This document shows, in pieces, positions 52,533 to 61,500 of a DNA stretch of 64,000 nucleotides. The notes under the pieces are model-generated. The model was not told where the DNA came from and searched no databases. It saw only the letters and a list, made by a program, of their open reading frames with translations. The translations under genes were made by a program, and so were the position numbers. The DNA lies in contig QQND01000004.1 in assembly GCA_003402745.1 (NCBI GenBank), positions 1-64,000 on the forward strand, written 5' to 3'. Position 1 is the first letter of the stretch; the number at the start of each line of letters is the position of its first letter. Source of the DNA: Verrucomicrobiota bacterium (lineage in GTDB: Bacteria; Verrucomicrobiota; Verrucomicrobiia; Chthoniobacterales; Chthoniobacteraceae).

Positions 52533-52860
52533 AGTCAGGGGGGGAGGCAGGGGAGATGGTCTTATTCAAAACAAACCGGCTTTGATTGCAAGCGGTTGAA
52601 ATAGGAAGAATCGGACGATAGGGGACTAGTGGACTTTTTGGAAATGCACCTGTGGGTTAGGTCTGCATGAATCTTTCTATAATAAACTGGCGCGCTGCAG
52701 ATTGAAACTAGTGTTGGTTCGCTGTGAAGCGCACATCCATTTCAGATGGTTTTTCCATGCGACCTGTGTTTTCCAGGGAGCAAGCGGCCCGCAGAATGAG
52801 ATGGATTTGTTTATCTTAGCGTAAATAGTACAACGCTGATTGCAGTTCCCCCCCTAAACC
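52533..52860. promoter_or_regulatory. Divergent intergenic region (SMP-30 / DUF1501)
   Basis: 328 bases, AT-richer than the flanks. A perfect TATAAT at 52678-52683 lies on the plus strand, but the expected -35 position (around 52655-52660, GGTTAG) is poor. TTGTTTATC...TAAATAG near 52807 is another candidate closer to the DUF1501 start. No gene is visible. Confidence 0.35.
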
Positions 52861-54228
52861 ATGCTCAAAATTTTGTCCCCCGCAGACAAGTCGCAACCCT
52901 TTTGCGATGGGATGTCCCGGCGTAATTTCCTTAAGATCGGCGGGCTTGGTTCGTTGGGCCTGTCCCTGCCGAAACTCCTTGCGTTGGAGGCAGCTGCGGG
53001 CATCCGGAATTCTCACAAGTCGGTGATTCTCATTTATCTGGTGGGAGGCCCTCCGCATCAGGACATGTTTGATTTAAAGCCCAACGCGCCGAGGGAGATT
53101 GCCGGGCCGCACAAACCGATTGGCACGAATGTGGCGGGGATTGAGATTTGCGAACTTTTTCCAAAGATGGCGCGGATGATGGACAAGTTTGCGCTTATCC
53201 GATCGCTCGTTGGCGCGCAGAGTGAACATGACGCTGCCCAGTGTTACACGGGTCGAGCGCCTCGAGGTGGGTCCATTCCCCCGGGAGGTTGGCCGCAGTT
53301 CGGGAGCGTCATCAGCCACATGCAGGGCTCTCTTACTCCAGCGGTCCCGCCGTTCGTGAGTCTGTGCTATGAATGCACTCACGGTCCCTACAATGAGCCG
53401 GGGCCCGGTGCTTTAGGGCAGATCAACGCGCCCTTCCGTCATGTGGGTCCTACGCGCGAAGACTTGACTCTGCAGGGAATCACGAGTGACAGACTCGCGG
53501 ATCGGGTTCGTTTGCTTTCGAGCTTCGATCAATTCCGCCGAGATGTTGATTCAAGCGGTAAGATGGATGCGATGGACTCGTTTACCCAGCAGGCGATGGG
53601 AATTTTGACCTCTTCAAAACTTGCTGAGGCACTGGACCTTTCTCGTGAAGATCCGAGGATTGTAGCACGCTACGGTACGGGTGATGTTCATAAACGGATC
53701 GATGACAACGGCGCGCCGAGGGTCCCTCAAAGCTTTTTGACCGCTCGCAGACTAGTGGAGGCCGGCGCCCGAGTGGTTACCGTTAATTACAGCAAGTGGG
53801 ATTGGCACGGGGGTAAGGGAAACGATATTTTCACGCGGGAGCGGGAGGATTTCCCGATATTCGACCAGGCGATAACGGCTCTGGTGGAGGATCTTCACCA
53901 GAGGGGGTTGGATAAGGATGTCTCGGTTTTGGTGTGGGGCGAGTTCGGGAGGACTCCTACGGTGAATGCGCAAGTGGGCCGGGACCATTGGCCAAGAGTG
54001 GCCATGGCATTGCTGGCGGGAGGCGGGATGCGTTGTGGGCAGGTCATCGGATCAACCGATAGGCTTGGAGGCGAGGCTGACAGCCGCCCTGTGACATTTG
54101 CGGAGGTTTTTTCCACCCTTTATCATAATCTGGGAATCGACGCTGACGCTGCGACATTCACCGACGCGAAGGGGCGTCCTCACTATCTCGTGGAGAACGG
54201 AGCGCGTCCGATTTCTGAGCTCATTTGA
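52861..54228 (+). CDS. DUF1501 (sulfatase-like) exported protein, second copy
   Basis: The 455-residue protein has a twin-arginine-like leader (MSRRNFLKIGGLGSLGLSLP, about residues 18-37, preceded by a short polar head). Family blocks: SVILIYLVGGPPHQDMFDLKP, KFALIRSLVGAQSEHDAAQC, YSKWDWHGGKGNDIFTRERE, VLVWGEFGRTPTVNAQVGRDH and AMALLAGGGMRCGQVIGSTD. Unlike the copy at 22439 it has no DUF1549/DUF1553 partner next to it, at least in this window. Function unknown; periplasmic. Confidence 0.93.
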   Translation: MLKILSPADKSQPFCDGMSRRNFLKIGGLGSLGLSLPKLLALEAAAGIRNSHKSVILIYLVGGPPHQDMFDLKPNAPREIAGPHKPIGTNVAGIEICELFPKMARMMDKFALIRSLVGAQSEHDAAQCYTGRAPRGGSIPPGGWPQFGSVISHMQGSLTPAVPPFVSLCYECTHGPYNEPGPGALGQINAPFRHVGPTREDLTLQGITSDRLADRVRLLSSFDQFRRDVDSSGKMDAMDSFTQQAMGILTSSKLAEALDLSREDPRIVARYGTGDVHKRIDDNGAPRVPQSFLTARRLVEAGARVVTVNYSKWDWHGGKGNDIFTREREDFPIFDQAITALVEDLHQRGLDKDVSVLVWGEFGRTPTVNAQVGRDHWPRVAMALLAGGGMRCGQVIGSTDRLGGEADSRPVTFAEVFSTLYHNLGIDADAATFTDAKGRPHYLVENGARPISELI

Positions 54229-54326
54229 GGAGAGAAGGCGGGCCGGTGTTGGAGTGGGTGGAATGCGTTTGTTGGTAGCAGGATGCGTGGCTGAGCCTGA
54301 AGCGAGTAGTGAAATTCGTAGGAGTT

Positions 54327-55568
54327 TTAGCAAGCGGCAGCAGTGGGGTTGAGGTGGCGGCTCATTTTTTGCCAGAAGGGAAAGAAGCCAGCGGTGGCAA
54401 AGGAGAAGGCGATGGTATCTGACGGTCTGCGGATGAGGGTGAGAGGAATCTTTAAAGCTTCGAGTTGCTGCTTTAGGCGGGGCAGAAGGTCTCGGGTTGG
54501 CCCGACCATGGGCGCGAAGGCAATCACGTCCGTAAGTGCCTGGTCCCTGGCCCAAACTCCAAGTGCTTGTGCCTGATCGTCTGCTGCAAGAACGGTTGCT
54601 GGACACCCGTAGTGTGCCTGAGCGCGCTCCATCCCGTCACGAATCACGGTGTGGAGCGATGCGATGCGCTGGGAGCTGAGATGGTAGTTTGCCTGGTAGA
54701 CGCTGTTACTGATACACGAGAAGATCGCCGCCGGAGCGAGGTCCCTCAGCGGGCCTATTTCAGGAGAGAGGTCATCTGCGTGCATCCACAATCCGATGCG
54801 TTTTGAGGTCTGAGAGAATGAGGTGGGATACTGAACAAGTGCCTGTGCGCCAGGGGTTGCTGTGTCCTGAATCACGCGGGCGCTCACAATATCATCTGCA
54901 AGGCGTTCGCTGCCGGTCGCATTCTCGCGGAGGTAAGAGGGCGCATATTTCTCGAGGTTTGAGAGGCGCACAAGGTATGTCTTTCCAGGGGTTTGCAGGC
55001 CGGCGACCCAGCGCCACGAAAGCGTGTTGCTGGCGGGATCGGCATCCAAGAGATGCCTGAAGAAGAAATCAGCACCAAGCTCCCATGGAAGTTGTTCGAC
55101 GTGGACCCAAAAGCTGGCCCACCACATGCGAGCGTGGTTGTGAAGGTAGCCTGTTTCGAGCAGTTCCCGGGCAATTTTATCCATGCAGTCCACGCCGCTC
55201 CGAGCGGCTGAGACGGCCCGGGCCCTCGCCAAAGTCTCCGCTGGAAGCACGTGTTTCAACTCGCGTACCTGACGGCGCCAAAGGCTCCAAACCTGCGGGT
55301 GCGTCTCCAGCCAGCCCCGCCAATAGCGGCGCCAGCAAATTTCCTGGAGCCACTTTTCAGCCGTCCGAAAAGAGTGTGTTTTGAGGGTGTCGTGGATGAT
55401 TTCGTCCTCGAGCAAGGTCCGGAAGCGAATGCACGCACTCAGACGCGAAACATTTTCGTGGCCGGGCTGCACGCTGTTTCTAGCGCCTGCATACGCGGCC
55501 ACCTTTGGGAGGAAATCGGCCCAAGTGTTGAGTGCATCTTGGCGGGTTAACGGTGTAAAGGGGTTCAT
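54327..55568 (-). CDS. Photolyase/cryptochrome-family protein with domains in reversed order
   Basis: The 413-residue protein opens with the FAD-binding helical domain normally at the C-terminus of photolyases (about residues 1-240): SRLSACIRFRTLLEDEIIHD, WLQEICWRRYWRGWLE, GYLHNHARMWWASFWVHVEQ, LLDADPASNTLSWRWVAGLQ and GKTYLVRLSNLEKYAPSYL. The Rossmann-like antenna domain normally at the N-terminus follows (about 255-410): RIGLWMHADDLSPEIGPL matches the usual VWxRxDLRxxDNPAL start, and FAPMVGPTRDLLPRLKQQLE, PLTLIRRPSDTIAF and GFFPFW match its end. The order is thus swapped. FAD-site residues look intact, so light-driven chemistry is plausible, either DNA repair or signalling. Convergent with DUF1501. 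Confidence 0.82.
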   Translation of the reverse strand: MNPFTPLTRQDALNTWADFLPKVAAYAGARNSVQPGHENVSRLSACIRFRTLLEDEIIHDTLKTHSFRTAEKWLQEICWRRYWRGWLETHPQVWSLWRRQVRELKHVLPAETLARARAVSAARSGVDCMDKIARELLETGYLHNHARMWWASFWVHVEQLPWELGADFFFRHLLDADPASNTLSWRWVAGLQTPGKTYLVRLSNLEKYAPSYLRENATGSERLADDIVSARVIQDTATPGAQALVQYPTSFSQTSKRIGLWMHADDLSPEIGPLRDLAPAAIFSCISNSVYQANYHLSSQRIASLHTVIRDGMERAQAHYGCPATVLAADDQAQALGVWARDQALTDVIAFAPMVGPTRDLLPRLKQQLEALKIPLTLIRRPSDTIAFSFATAGFFPFWQKMSRHLNPTAAAC

Positions 55569-55722
55569 CGTAAAAATAGAGGCTCACAACATTGTGCAGG
55601 CGTGGAGATATTGGCGTATTTTGAAAGAGTCAGGGGTGAAATAAGGTCCTGATTTATGGAGGAAAGGGTTGGGCGGGATTGCTGTTTCGGTGCTGGACGT
55701 CTTCGTCTGAGTTGACGACCGT

Positions 55723-56814
55723 TTGAAAATGACAGACTACCAAATTAAGACCGCCCGGCGGCGGCTAGTTTTGGGCATTTCGAATGTTGGTTTTTGGGTG
55801 CTAGCATCCTTGGGCTGCCTCGCATGGTTTGCTGCGCCGGGTGCGGCTGCGATCAGTCCAACTTACCTGGTCGGGTTGATGCTCGTGGCGGTGGGGGTTC
55901 AGGCGTGTTTTGACGGGGTGGGAGGCGCTTTTTTGATGCCGGCCCCCTTGGTGGAATTTGGGGTGTTCCTGAGGCGTTGGGTCAGAGGCGTTGCTGCCCA
56001 CACCACCCTGCTTTGCGCGGTGGGGGGCCTGAGCTACTGGAGCTTCCGGCTGACTGAGGGCTTCTGCGTTGGGGTTGTGGCTTCCTCGCTGGGACTTTTT
56101 CTCTTTCGCAGGCAGATTTTGCGTCTGGTTTCAGGCCTTCCCGCGCGCCCGTTCTTGTCCGCGGGGCCTGCGTGCTGGAGTGCGGATTCCTCGGACCCCT
56201 CCTTCACCGGAGGAACTTGCGGCATGGGATCCACGGCGATGATTCTTTTGCCGGGGCCGTGGACGTCAGATCTCAACGCGGCTGAACTTCAGACGGTCAT
56301 TCAAAGAAGGGTTTGGGAGATCAAAAACAACCTCCCTGCTCGCTCCTTTTTGTTCGCTCTATCTTGGAACTTGGCGGGATGCAGAGTCGGTTCGCTTCTT
56401 TTGGAACTCCCTAACCGTTTGCCGGAATCCGCGATGCTTCTTCAAGGGTGCTGGATGACAGTGTGGGGCTTCCTCGGGCTGTTGATTCTTCCCACCGTAA
56501 GCCGGAGCTCGGTATTCGGCGCAGATCGTGCGACTGCGGCACAAGGGTTTGACTCAATCGCTTGGATTCAGCGGTTCCCAAAAATGACGGGTGAGGATGG
56601 CAACCCTAAGACGCTTTTGCAGCGGGTGTTTTATCCCATTCCTTCGGCGCAAGAGCGGTTGGACTGCCTGGAGAGGTCGCCCGTCCTTCCGATTTTTGGG
56701 AATGTAGCCCGAACCAATTTGTTTTTGTCATTGGCAACGCTGACCTTTCTTGGAAGGTGCGTTCACTGCAATGTCGGGCGTCCCGAGCTTTGGGTTTTTC
56801 CGCCCTCCGACTAG
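55723..56814 (+). CDS. M48-like membrane protein lacking the zinc motif (pseudo-peptidase)
   Basis: The 363-residue protein has four N-terminal membrane segments (about residues 15-135; e.g. ISNVGFWVLASLGCLAWFAA and FCVGVVASSLGLFLF). The region after that aligns by eye with HtpX/M48 peptidases: AMILLPGPWTSDLNAAELQT equals the usual xxVxxGLLxxLxxxELxxV, but the HExxH that should follow reads QRRVWEIKNN. Further on, VFGADRATAAQGFD matches the ExEADxxAxxxxG block and FYPIPSAQERLDCL matches the STHPxxxxRIxxL block. Metal ligands are lost while the scaffold is kept, so it is probably a non-catalytic relative. The ORF start (GTTTGAAAATG) has no strong ribosome site. Confidence 0.6.
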   Translation: MKMTDYQIKTARRRLVLGISNVGFWVLASLGCLAWFAAPGAAAISPTYLVGLMLVAVGVQACFDGVGGAFLMPAPLVEFGVFLRRWVRGVAAHTTLLCAVGGLSYWSFRLTEGFCVGVVASSLGLFLFRRQILRLVSGLPARPFLSAGPACWSADSSDPSFTGGTCGMGSTAMILLPGPWTSDLNAAELQTVIQRRVWEIKNNLPARSFLFALSWNLAGCRVGSLLLELPNRLPESAMLLQGCWMTVWGFLGLLILPTVSRSSVFGADRATAAQGFDSIAWIQRFPKMTGEDGNPKTLLQRVFYPIPSAQERLDCLERSPVLPIFGNVARTNLFLSLATLTFLGRCVHCNVGRPELWVFPPSD

Positions 56815-57049
56815 AAGTCTGGCCTCTGCCCCGCAGGCTTCTCAGATCAGTAACCGCGAGTCACGCTGTCTAGTGCGGCCCGGTTTTCCAAGTCTCTCGA
56901 GAGCGCTATCGCAGTAATTTGCTTCGGTCGCTGGGGGGGACGACAATGGAATTTCTCTCTCAAGGCCCCCCCGTTTAAGAGAAGAAATCTGGGGCTCGGG
57001 GCCACAGAAAGGGGGGGCTTCCCAAATTAAATATGGTTCTGGCGAGAGG

Positions 57050-57490
57050 TTAACTGAGGACTTCTTTGTGAAAGCTCCCCCAATCATCGAGGTTATTGAG
57101 GTCGACTGCGGCGGGGCTTACGGAGCCGTCGTCTGCGATTCCGTTCGCTTCGAGGATGTGGCGCCGGGTGTCATCGGTGTGGATGTAACCGAGAATGGCG
57201 GCGTTATTTTTATAAATTGTTGCTTTGTCGAGTTTTACTCCAGGTTGCTGGGTGATCCAGTGTTCGAATTGGGGGTAGCTCGGTTTGGTTTTGATGAACG
57301 CCCGAACGTCAGTTTCGTTTAGATGCAGCGCAGCAAGCACCATGGAGTCATACCCTTTTCCAATTCCAGGGTAATCCGGATCGAGTTTACCCAGCGCTTC
57401 TAGGGAAGCTTTTTGCCAGAGGCGGGGCAGGTGGAGGACGCCGAGGGGGCCAGCGAGGCCGGAACTGATCAACGGAACATATTTGCTCAT
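57050..57490 (-). CDS. DUF5069 domain protein (short form)
   Basis: This 146-residue protein consists of a DUF5069 domain: GPLGVLHLPRLWQKASLEAL, GYDSMVLAALHLNETDVRAF and KPSYPQFEHWITQQPGVKLD. The second half (KNNAAILGYIHTDDTRRHIL) is an acidic helical tail. The function is not established for the family. It is divergent from the M14-type gene. A longer relative is at 46114-46641. Confidence 0.8.
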   Translation of the reverse strand: MSKYVPLISSGLAGPLGVLHLPRLWQKASLEALGKLDPDYPGIGKGYDSMVLAALHLNETDVRAFIKTKPSYPQFEHWITQQPGVKLDKATIYKNNAAILGYIHTDDTRRHILEANGIADDGSVSPAAVDLNNLDDWGSFHKEVLS

Positions 57491-57640
57491 GGAGGTCTTA
57501 ATGGTTGTGGATTGGAGCGGTCCGCCTCGTGGTTTTCCTCGCGACGGCCGCCCTCAGTTAAAAGTCTGGGAGGTACGGTGCGTTTACTCCATCTCAATTT
57601 TCAGGTTGCCACACCCTTCCTGGGACCAAAACTCTCTGTC

Positions 57641-57698
57641 GGCACCGGCGCTTTTTTCCGTTCCGGGCACCCTTTTTAAGGGCAGAAGGACCGGTGCC
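57641..57698 (+). promoter_or_regulatory. Leader with mutually exclusive hairpins upstream of M14-type gene
   Basis: GGCACCGG (57641-57648) can pair with CCGGTGCC (57691-57698). A second GGCACC (57666-57671) can pair with the same GGTGCC, and CCCTT-TTT-AAGGG (5770-57682 region) forms an inner hairpin. The right arm ends 16 bases before the ATG at 57715, where it could mask the ribosome site. This is structure only; no ligand or factor is implied. Confidence 0.4.
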
Positions 57699-57714
57699 TG
57701 TTGTAGGTTTTAGC

Positions 57715-58473
57715 ATGCACCGCAGTTCTCACGACTACACCCACCTGATTGGAAGATGGCGAGTGCTCGCTTCATCCTTGGGCCTCCGGTTGTCATTGAT
57801 TGCCAAGGTTGACGGGTATCCTATTTACTGCGTGAAGAGTGCGAGGCTCCGTTCCGCTCCTGGAGTTTATCTTTCTGCGGGAATTCATGGGGACGAACCT
57901 GCTTCCACCGAGGGGCTGCTTGCCTGGGCGGAAGGCAATCCGGTTTGCCTGAGGGAGATGCCGTTTTTAATATTCCCGTGCCTTAATCCCTGGGGGCTCG
58001 TGAGAAACAAACGCTCGGACGCGTCTGGCAACGACGTCAACCGGACGTTTCAAGGAGACGAGCACCCGACTTCAGCGGCTGTGCGCAGGGTGGCTGAAGC
58101 CCATCGCCTTGCTGCGGCCATGTTGTTGCATGAGGATTACGACGCACACGGCATTTACCTCTACGAGCAACGGCAGCCCTCACTTTTTGGGGAGTTGATC
58201 CTTCAAGCCGCCGAGACATTCATTCCGAGGGACACAAGAACAAGAGTGGATGGGCGCAAGGCGCGCGAAGGGATTTTACGGCCGCGGTTATCGGCGAAAC
58301 TCTTTGAGAAAGGGGGGTGTCCTGAGGCCGTTTGGCTGCATCTAAGGGGTTGCAGGAGGACTGTCACTTTTGAAACTCCGAGTGAAATGTCTCTAGAGGC
58401 ACGTACTCTGGCGCAAGTAGCTGCCATTGAGCGGTTAGTTGATCTTCAAAGGCAGGGGGCGGATGAAGGGTGA
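57715..58473 (+). CDS. M14-family zinc carboxypeptidase / succinylglutamate desuccinylase-like
   Basis: The protein has 252 residues from MHRSSHDYTHLIGRWRVLAS; the track start 21 bases earlier (GTG) lies in the hairpin arm. Zinc ligands are visible as HxxE in SAGIHGDEPASTEGLL (about residue 62) and His in AMLLHEDYDAHG (about 139). FLIFPCLNPWGLVRNKRSDA and GNDVNRTFQGD match the substrate-binding NR block of M14 peptidases. No signal peptide, so cytosolic. It is short, as for the AstE/aspartoacylase-like branch. Substrate unknown. Confidence 0.87.
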   Translation: MHRSSHDYTHLIGRWRVLASSLGLRLSLIAKVDGYPIYCVKSARLRSAPGVYLSAGIHGDEPASTEGLLAWAEGNPVCLREMPFLIFPCLNPWGLVRNKRSDASGNDVNRTFQGDEHPTSAAVRRVAEAHRLAAAMLLHEDYDAHGIYLYEQRQPSLFGELILQAAETFIPRDTRTRVDGRKAREGILRPRLSAKLFEKGGCPEAVWLHLRGCRRTVTFETPSEMSLEARTLAQVAAIERLVDLQRQGADEG

Positions 58474-58580
58474 GGACTCCACGCCCGGGTTCTGGGCGAG
58501 GGCAGGCTGAGTTTTACGGCCCGCTCTAGGCTGCGGTGGGGTTTTCCTGACGTTCCCTTTTGTCGTTTCGTTTTTGAGGG

Positions 58581-61500
58581 TTACCGGGAATCAGCCAGCC
58601 TGCCTTTTGGAAGTGCAAAGGCCACCCAGGTGTCCCCGGCGGGACCGCCTAACTTTCCGCCGCCGGTGGCTGGTTGGAGAATGAACTGCCGCCCTTCGGC
58701 CTCGTAGGAGGAGGGCGGCGCCGTGCCGTGCAAGGGAAGCGATTGGCTCCACAACTCCGCGCCGGTGGATGCGTCGAAGGCGCGGATTTTCTTGTCGCGA
58801 GTGCCGCTGACGAAGACGAGGCCGGAGGAGGTCACTATCGCGCCACCAAAATTTTCCTGCCCGGTTTTTGGAACGCCTTTTTCTTTGAGTTCAGGATATT
58901 CGCCCAAGGGAACGCTCCAGGCGGTTTCGCCCGTATTCAGGTTGATGCAGTTAAGAGTGCCCCAGGGCGTGGAGCAGGCCGGGTATCCGTTGGAATCGAG
59001 GAGGCGGTTGAAGCCGGAGAAAGTCCATTCTTTACCCTTTGAGGCGCCCTGGGGGGCGGAGGGGCGGTCGCGGCAAAGCACAAAATCGAGGAGGGGTTGA
59101 AGTTGTTCTTCGGTGAGGTGCGGCATGGGAGGCATGGAGGCGCGGCCTGTTTTCAGGATGGCTCGCACATCCGGTTCGGCGAGGCGGTGCCGGAGACCGC
59201 GCATGGGCGGCGCGTGGCCGAGTCCTTTGCGGTCGGGGCCGTGGCAAGCCGAGCAGTTGGTTTGGTAGATTTGTTCGCCAGCGCTTGGGGGAAGCAAGGG
59301 GGCGGGGTCGTCATCCCGGAAACAGGTGATGCTCCAGGGGATTTCGTTGGAGGTGACGTATAGAAAGCCTTTTGGATCGGCGGCTGCACCGGTCCATTCG
59401 GCGCCGCCGTGGATATTAAAGAGGAGGGTGGGGCGGGCTTCATCGAAGGAAGGAAAGGGGCCGAGATTGGCGCGATCAAGAAGCGGAAGGAGGGCGGCGC
59501 GGGCCTCGGGGTTGGAGGGCATATCGGCGCGGGTGTAGGCTTGGCGGGCGAAGGGTTGGGGGAGTTCGGGGGCGGGTTGGTAGACTGCGGTGGAATCGCC
59601 GGGCAGCCCGTGGGTGTCGACGCGCACGAAGCGGAAATCGTACAGGGGCTCGCCCGTGACGCGGTCGAGCAGGAGGGTGTTACCGAGTTTGGTGACTTGG
59701 GCGAGGGCGTCGACGCGGCGGCCGTGGCGTTCGACAGTGACGAGGTTGGGGGGCGCGGGGATGTCCCAGTCCCAGATATCGTGGCGGAGCTCCTGGAAGT
59801 GCCAGAGTCGTTTGCCGTTTGTGGCGTCGAGGGCCAGGACGCAGTTGGAAAAGAGGTTGTCGCCCTGGTGGTTAATGCCGATGAAATTGGGTTTGGGGGA
59901 ACCGAGGCTAATGAAAGCGATTCCCCGGGACTCGTCCATGGCCATGCCTCCCCAGCAATTCGCGCCGCTTTCAAGTTTACTCCAGGTTTCGTTGCCGAAT
60001 TCGCCCGCAGGCGGACGTGTCTTGAATGTCCACAACAACTTGCCGTCCCTTGCGTCAAACCCGTACACATCCCCTCCGTAACCGGGCAGGACGAAAATGT
60101 GGCCGTGCAGCGCTCCGACCGCCGTGGTGCCGGTGGGCACCTGGGTTTTTCCACCGGTGCCAAAGCCTTCCACGGGCAAGCCTGTGTCGGGGTGCAGAGC
60201 GATCAACCAGTTGCCGTCCCCAAAGAGAAGGCGAGGTGGGGCGATGGCGTCTCCCTTCCAATAGAGCAGGCCGCGCCGGGCGGGGTTGGAGGATTCGCCT
60301 CCGATGAGCGTTTTTGGGGCAAACCGCCAGCGTTCTTTCCCGGTGGCGGCGTCCACGGCGACGATGTTTTTGCCGGGCGTTGGGGTGAACATTGTTCCAT
60401 GAACAACGATGGGGTTGCACTGGATGTTAGCGTTCCCGTCCCCGCTGCGGTAGGTCCACGCCGGCTCGAGTTGGGCGACGTTTTCGCGGGTGATTTGTTT
60501 CAAGTTCGAAAATCGATTGGAGGTGGGGCCTCCCAGAGAGCGTTCCCAGTTGCCAGAGCTGGTGTCCGAGGGCCAGCCATTGGCCGGGGTGAGCCGCTCC
60601 GGTTTGGCTGCGGGCAGAATGAAGCTCGAGGCGAGTTGGCTGCGGTCGAGTTCGGGGATGGGGGCAATGGCGGCGGCCTGCGCCGGGGTGGCTGGCAGGG
60701 CCTCAAAATCCCACAGCCCGAGGGTGGTGGCGTCGGTTTTTAAGGGTGCGTCTCCTGGCGCGCTGATTTCGCGTTCTCCGGAGGAAATGCGGACATTGTC
60801 GAGAAGGCCGTCGCAGCTGGGCCTGCCTTCTACGAGTGCGCCCAGAGCAAGTCCACCCGGTATTGGCGTGCCGACCCGTGGGCGCAACGGGGCTTCTTTC
60901 ACGAGTTTGCCATCGACGTAAAGGCGCACTTTTTCGGGGCCGATCGTGGCGGCGAGCGCGTGCCACGTTCCATCGCAGACGTTGATTTCACTGCGGATTT
61001 CGCCCCCGCGGCCCGGCATGTAGAGACTGAGGAATCCAGATTTTGAGTAGGTGTAGAGTTCCCAATGGTCGGCGGAGGCCTTGGTGTCGGAGGCCACAAG
61101 AATGTTAAAACTGGTGGCGGAGTTGAGTTTCGCGCGGCACTCCACGCTTAGGGGAGGGGTGCGGTAGGAGTCTTTGCCCTCGAGTGCGAGACTGCCATGG
61201 AGGGCGTTTCCGAATGCCGGCGAGAGGGAGGGGACGCTGGTGGCGGAGGCGCTGCTTGGGGCGGCTTTGGCCCCGGCCGGAGCTGGGGTGGCGTTAAAAG
61301 AGCGTGGGACGGGTTTGGGGCCGGCGGGGTCTCCTTGGAGTTGGGGAGTGAGCCAGCGGAGCCCTTCGAGATTGTCCTGCAGGCGCGCCTCGGCGTCTTC
61401 GCCGGTGTGGTTGAGGATGCCGATTGGTCCGGTATAGCCGCTTTTGGCGATGATTTTGAGGAGAGAAAGGTCTTCCGTGCCTATCCCCAGGGGGAGGATT

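Noticed and set aside
56842-57087. 81-residue minus-strand ORF downstream of the short DUF5069 gene
   Set aside because: Overlaps the DUF5069 3' end, Pro/Ser-rich, no ribosome site; likely non-coding.
59409-60743. 444-residue plus-strand ORF opposite the quinoprotein fusion
   Set aside because: It is the antisense shadow of a GC-rich gene whose domains and heme motif are clear; the translation is Gly/Val/Glu-rich with no recognisable motif.
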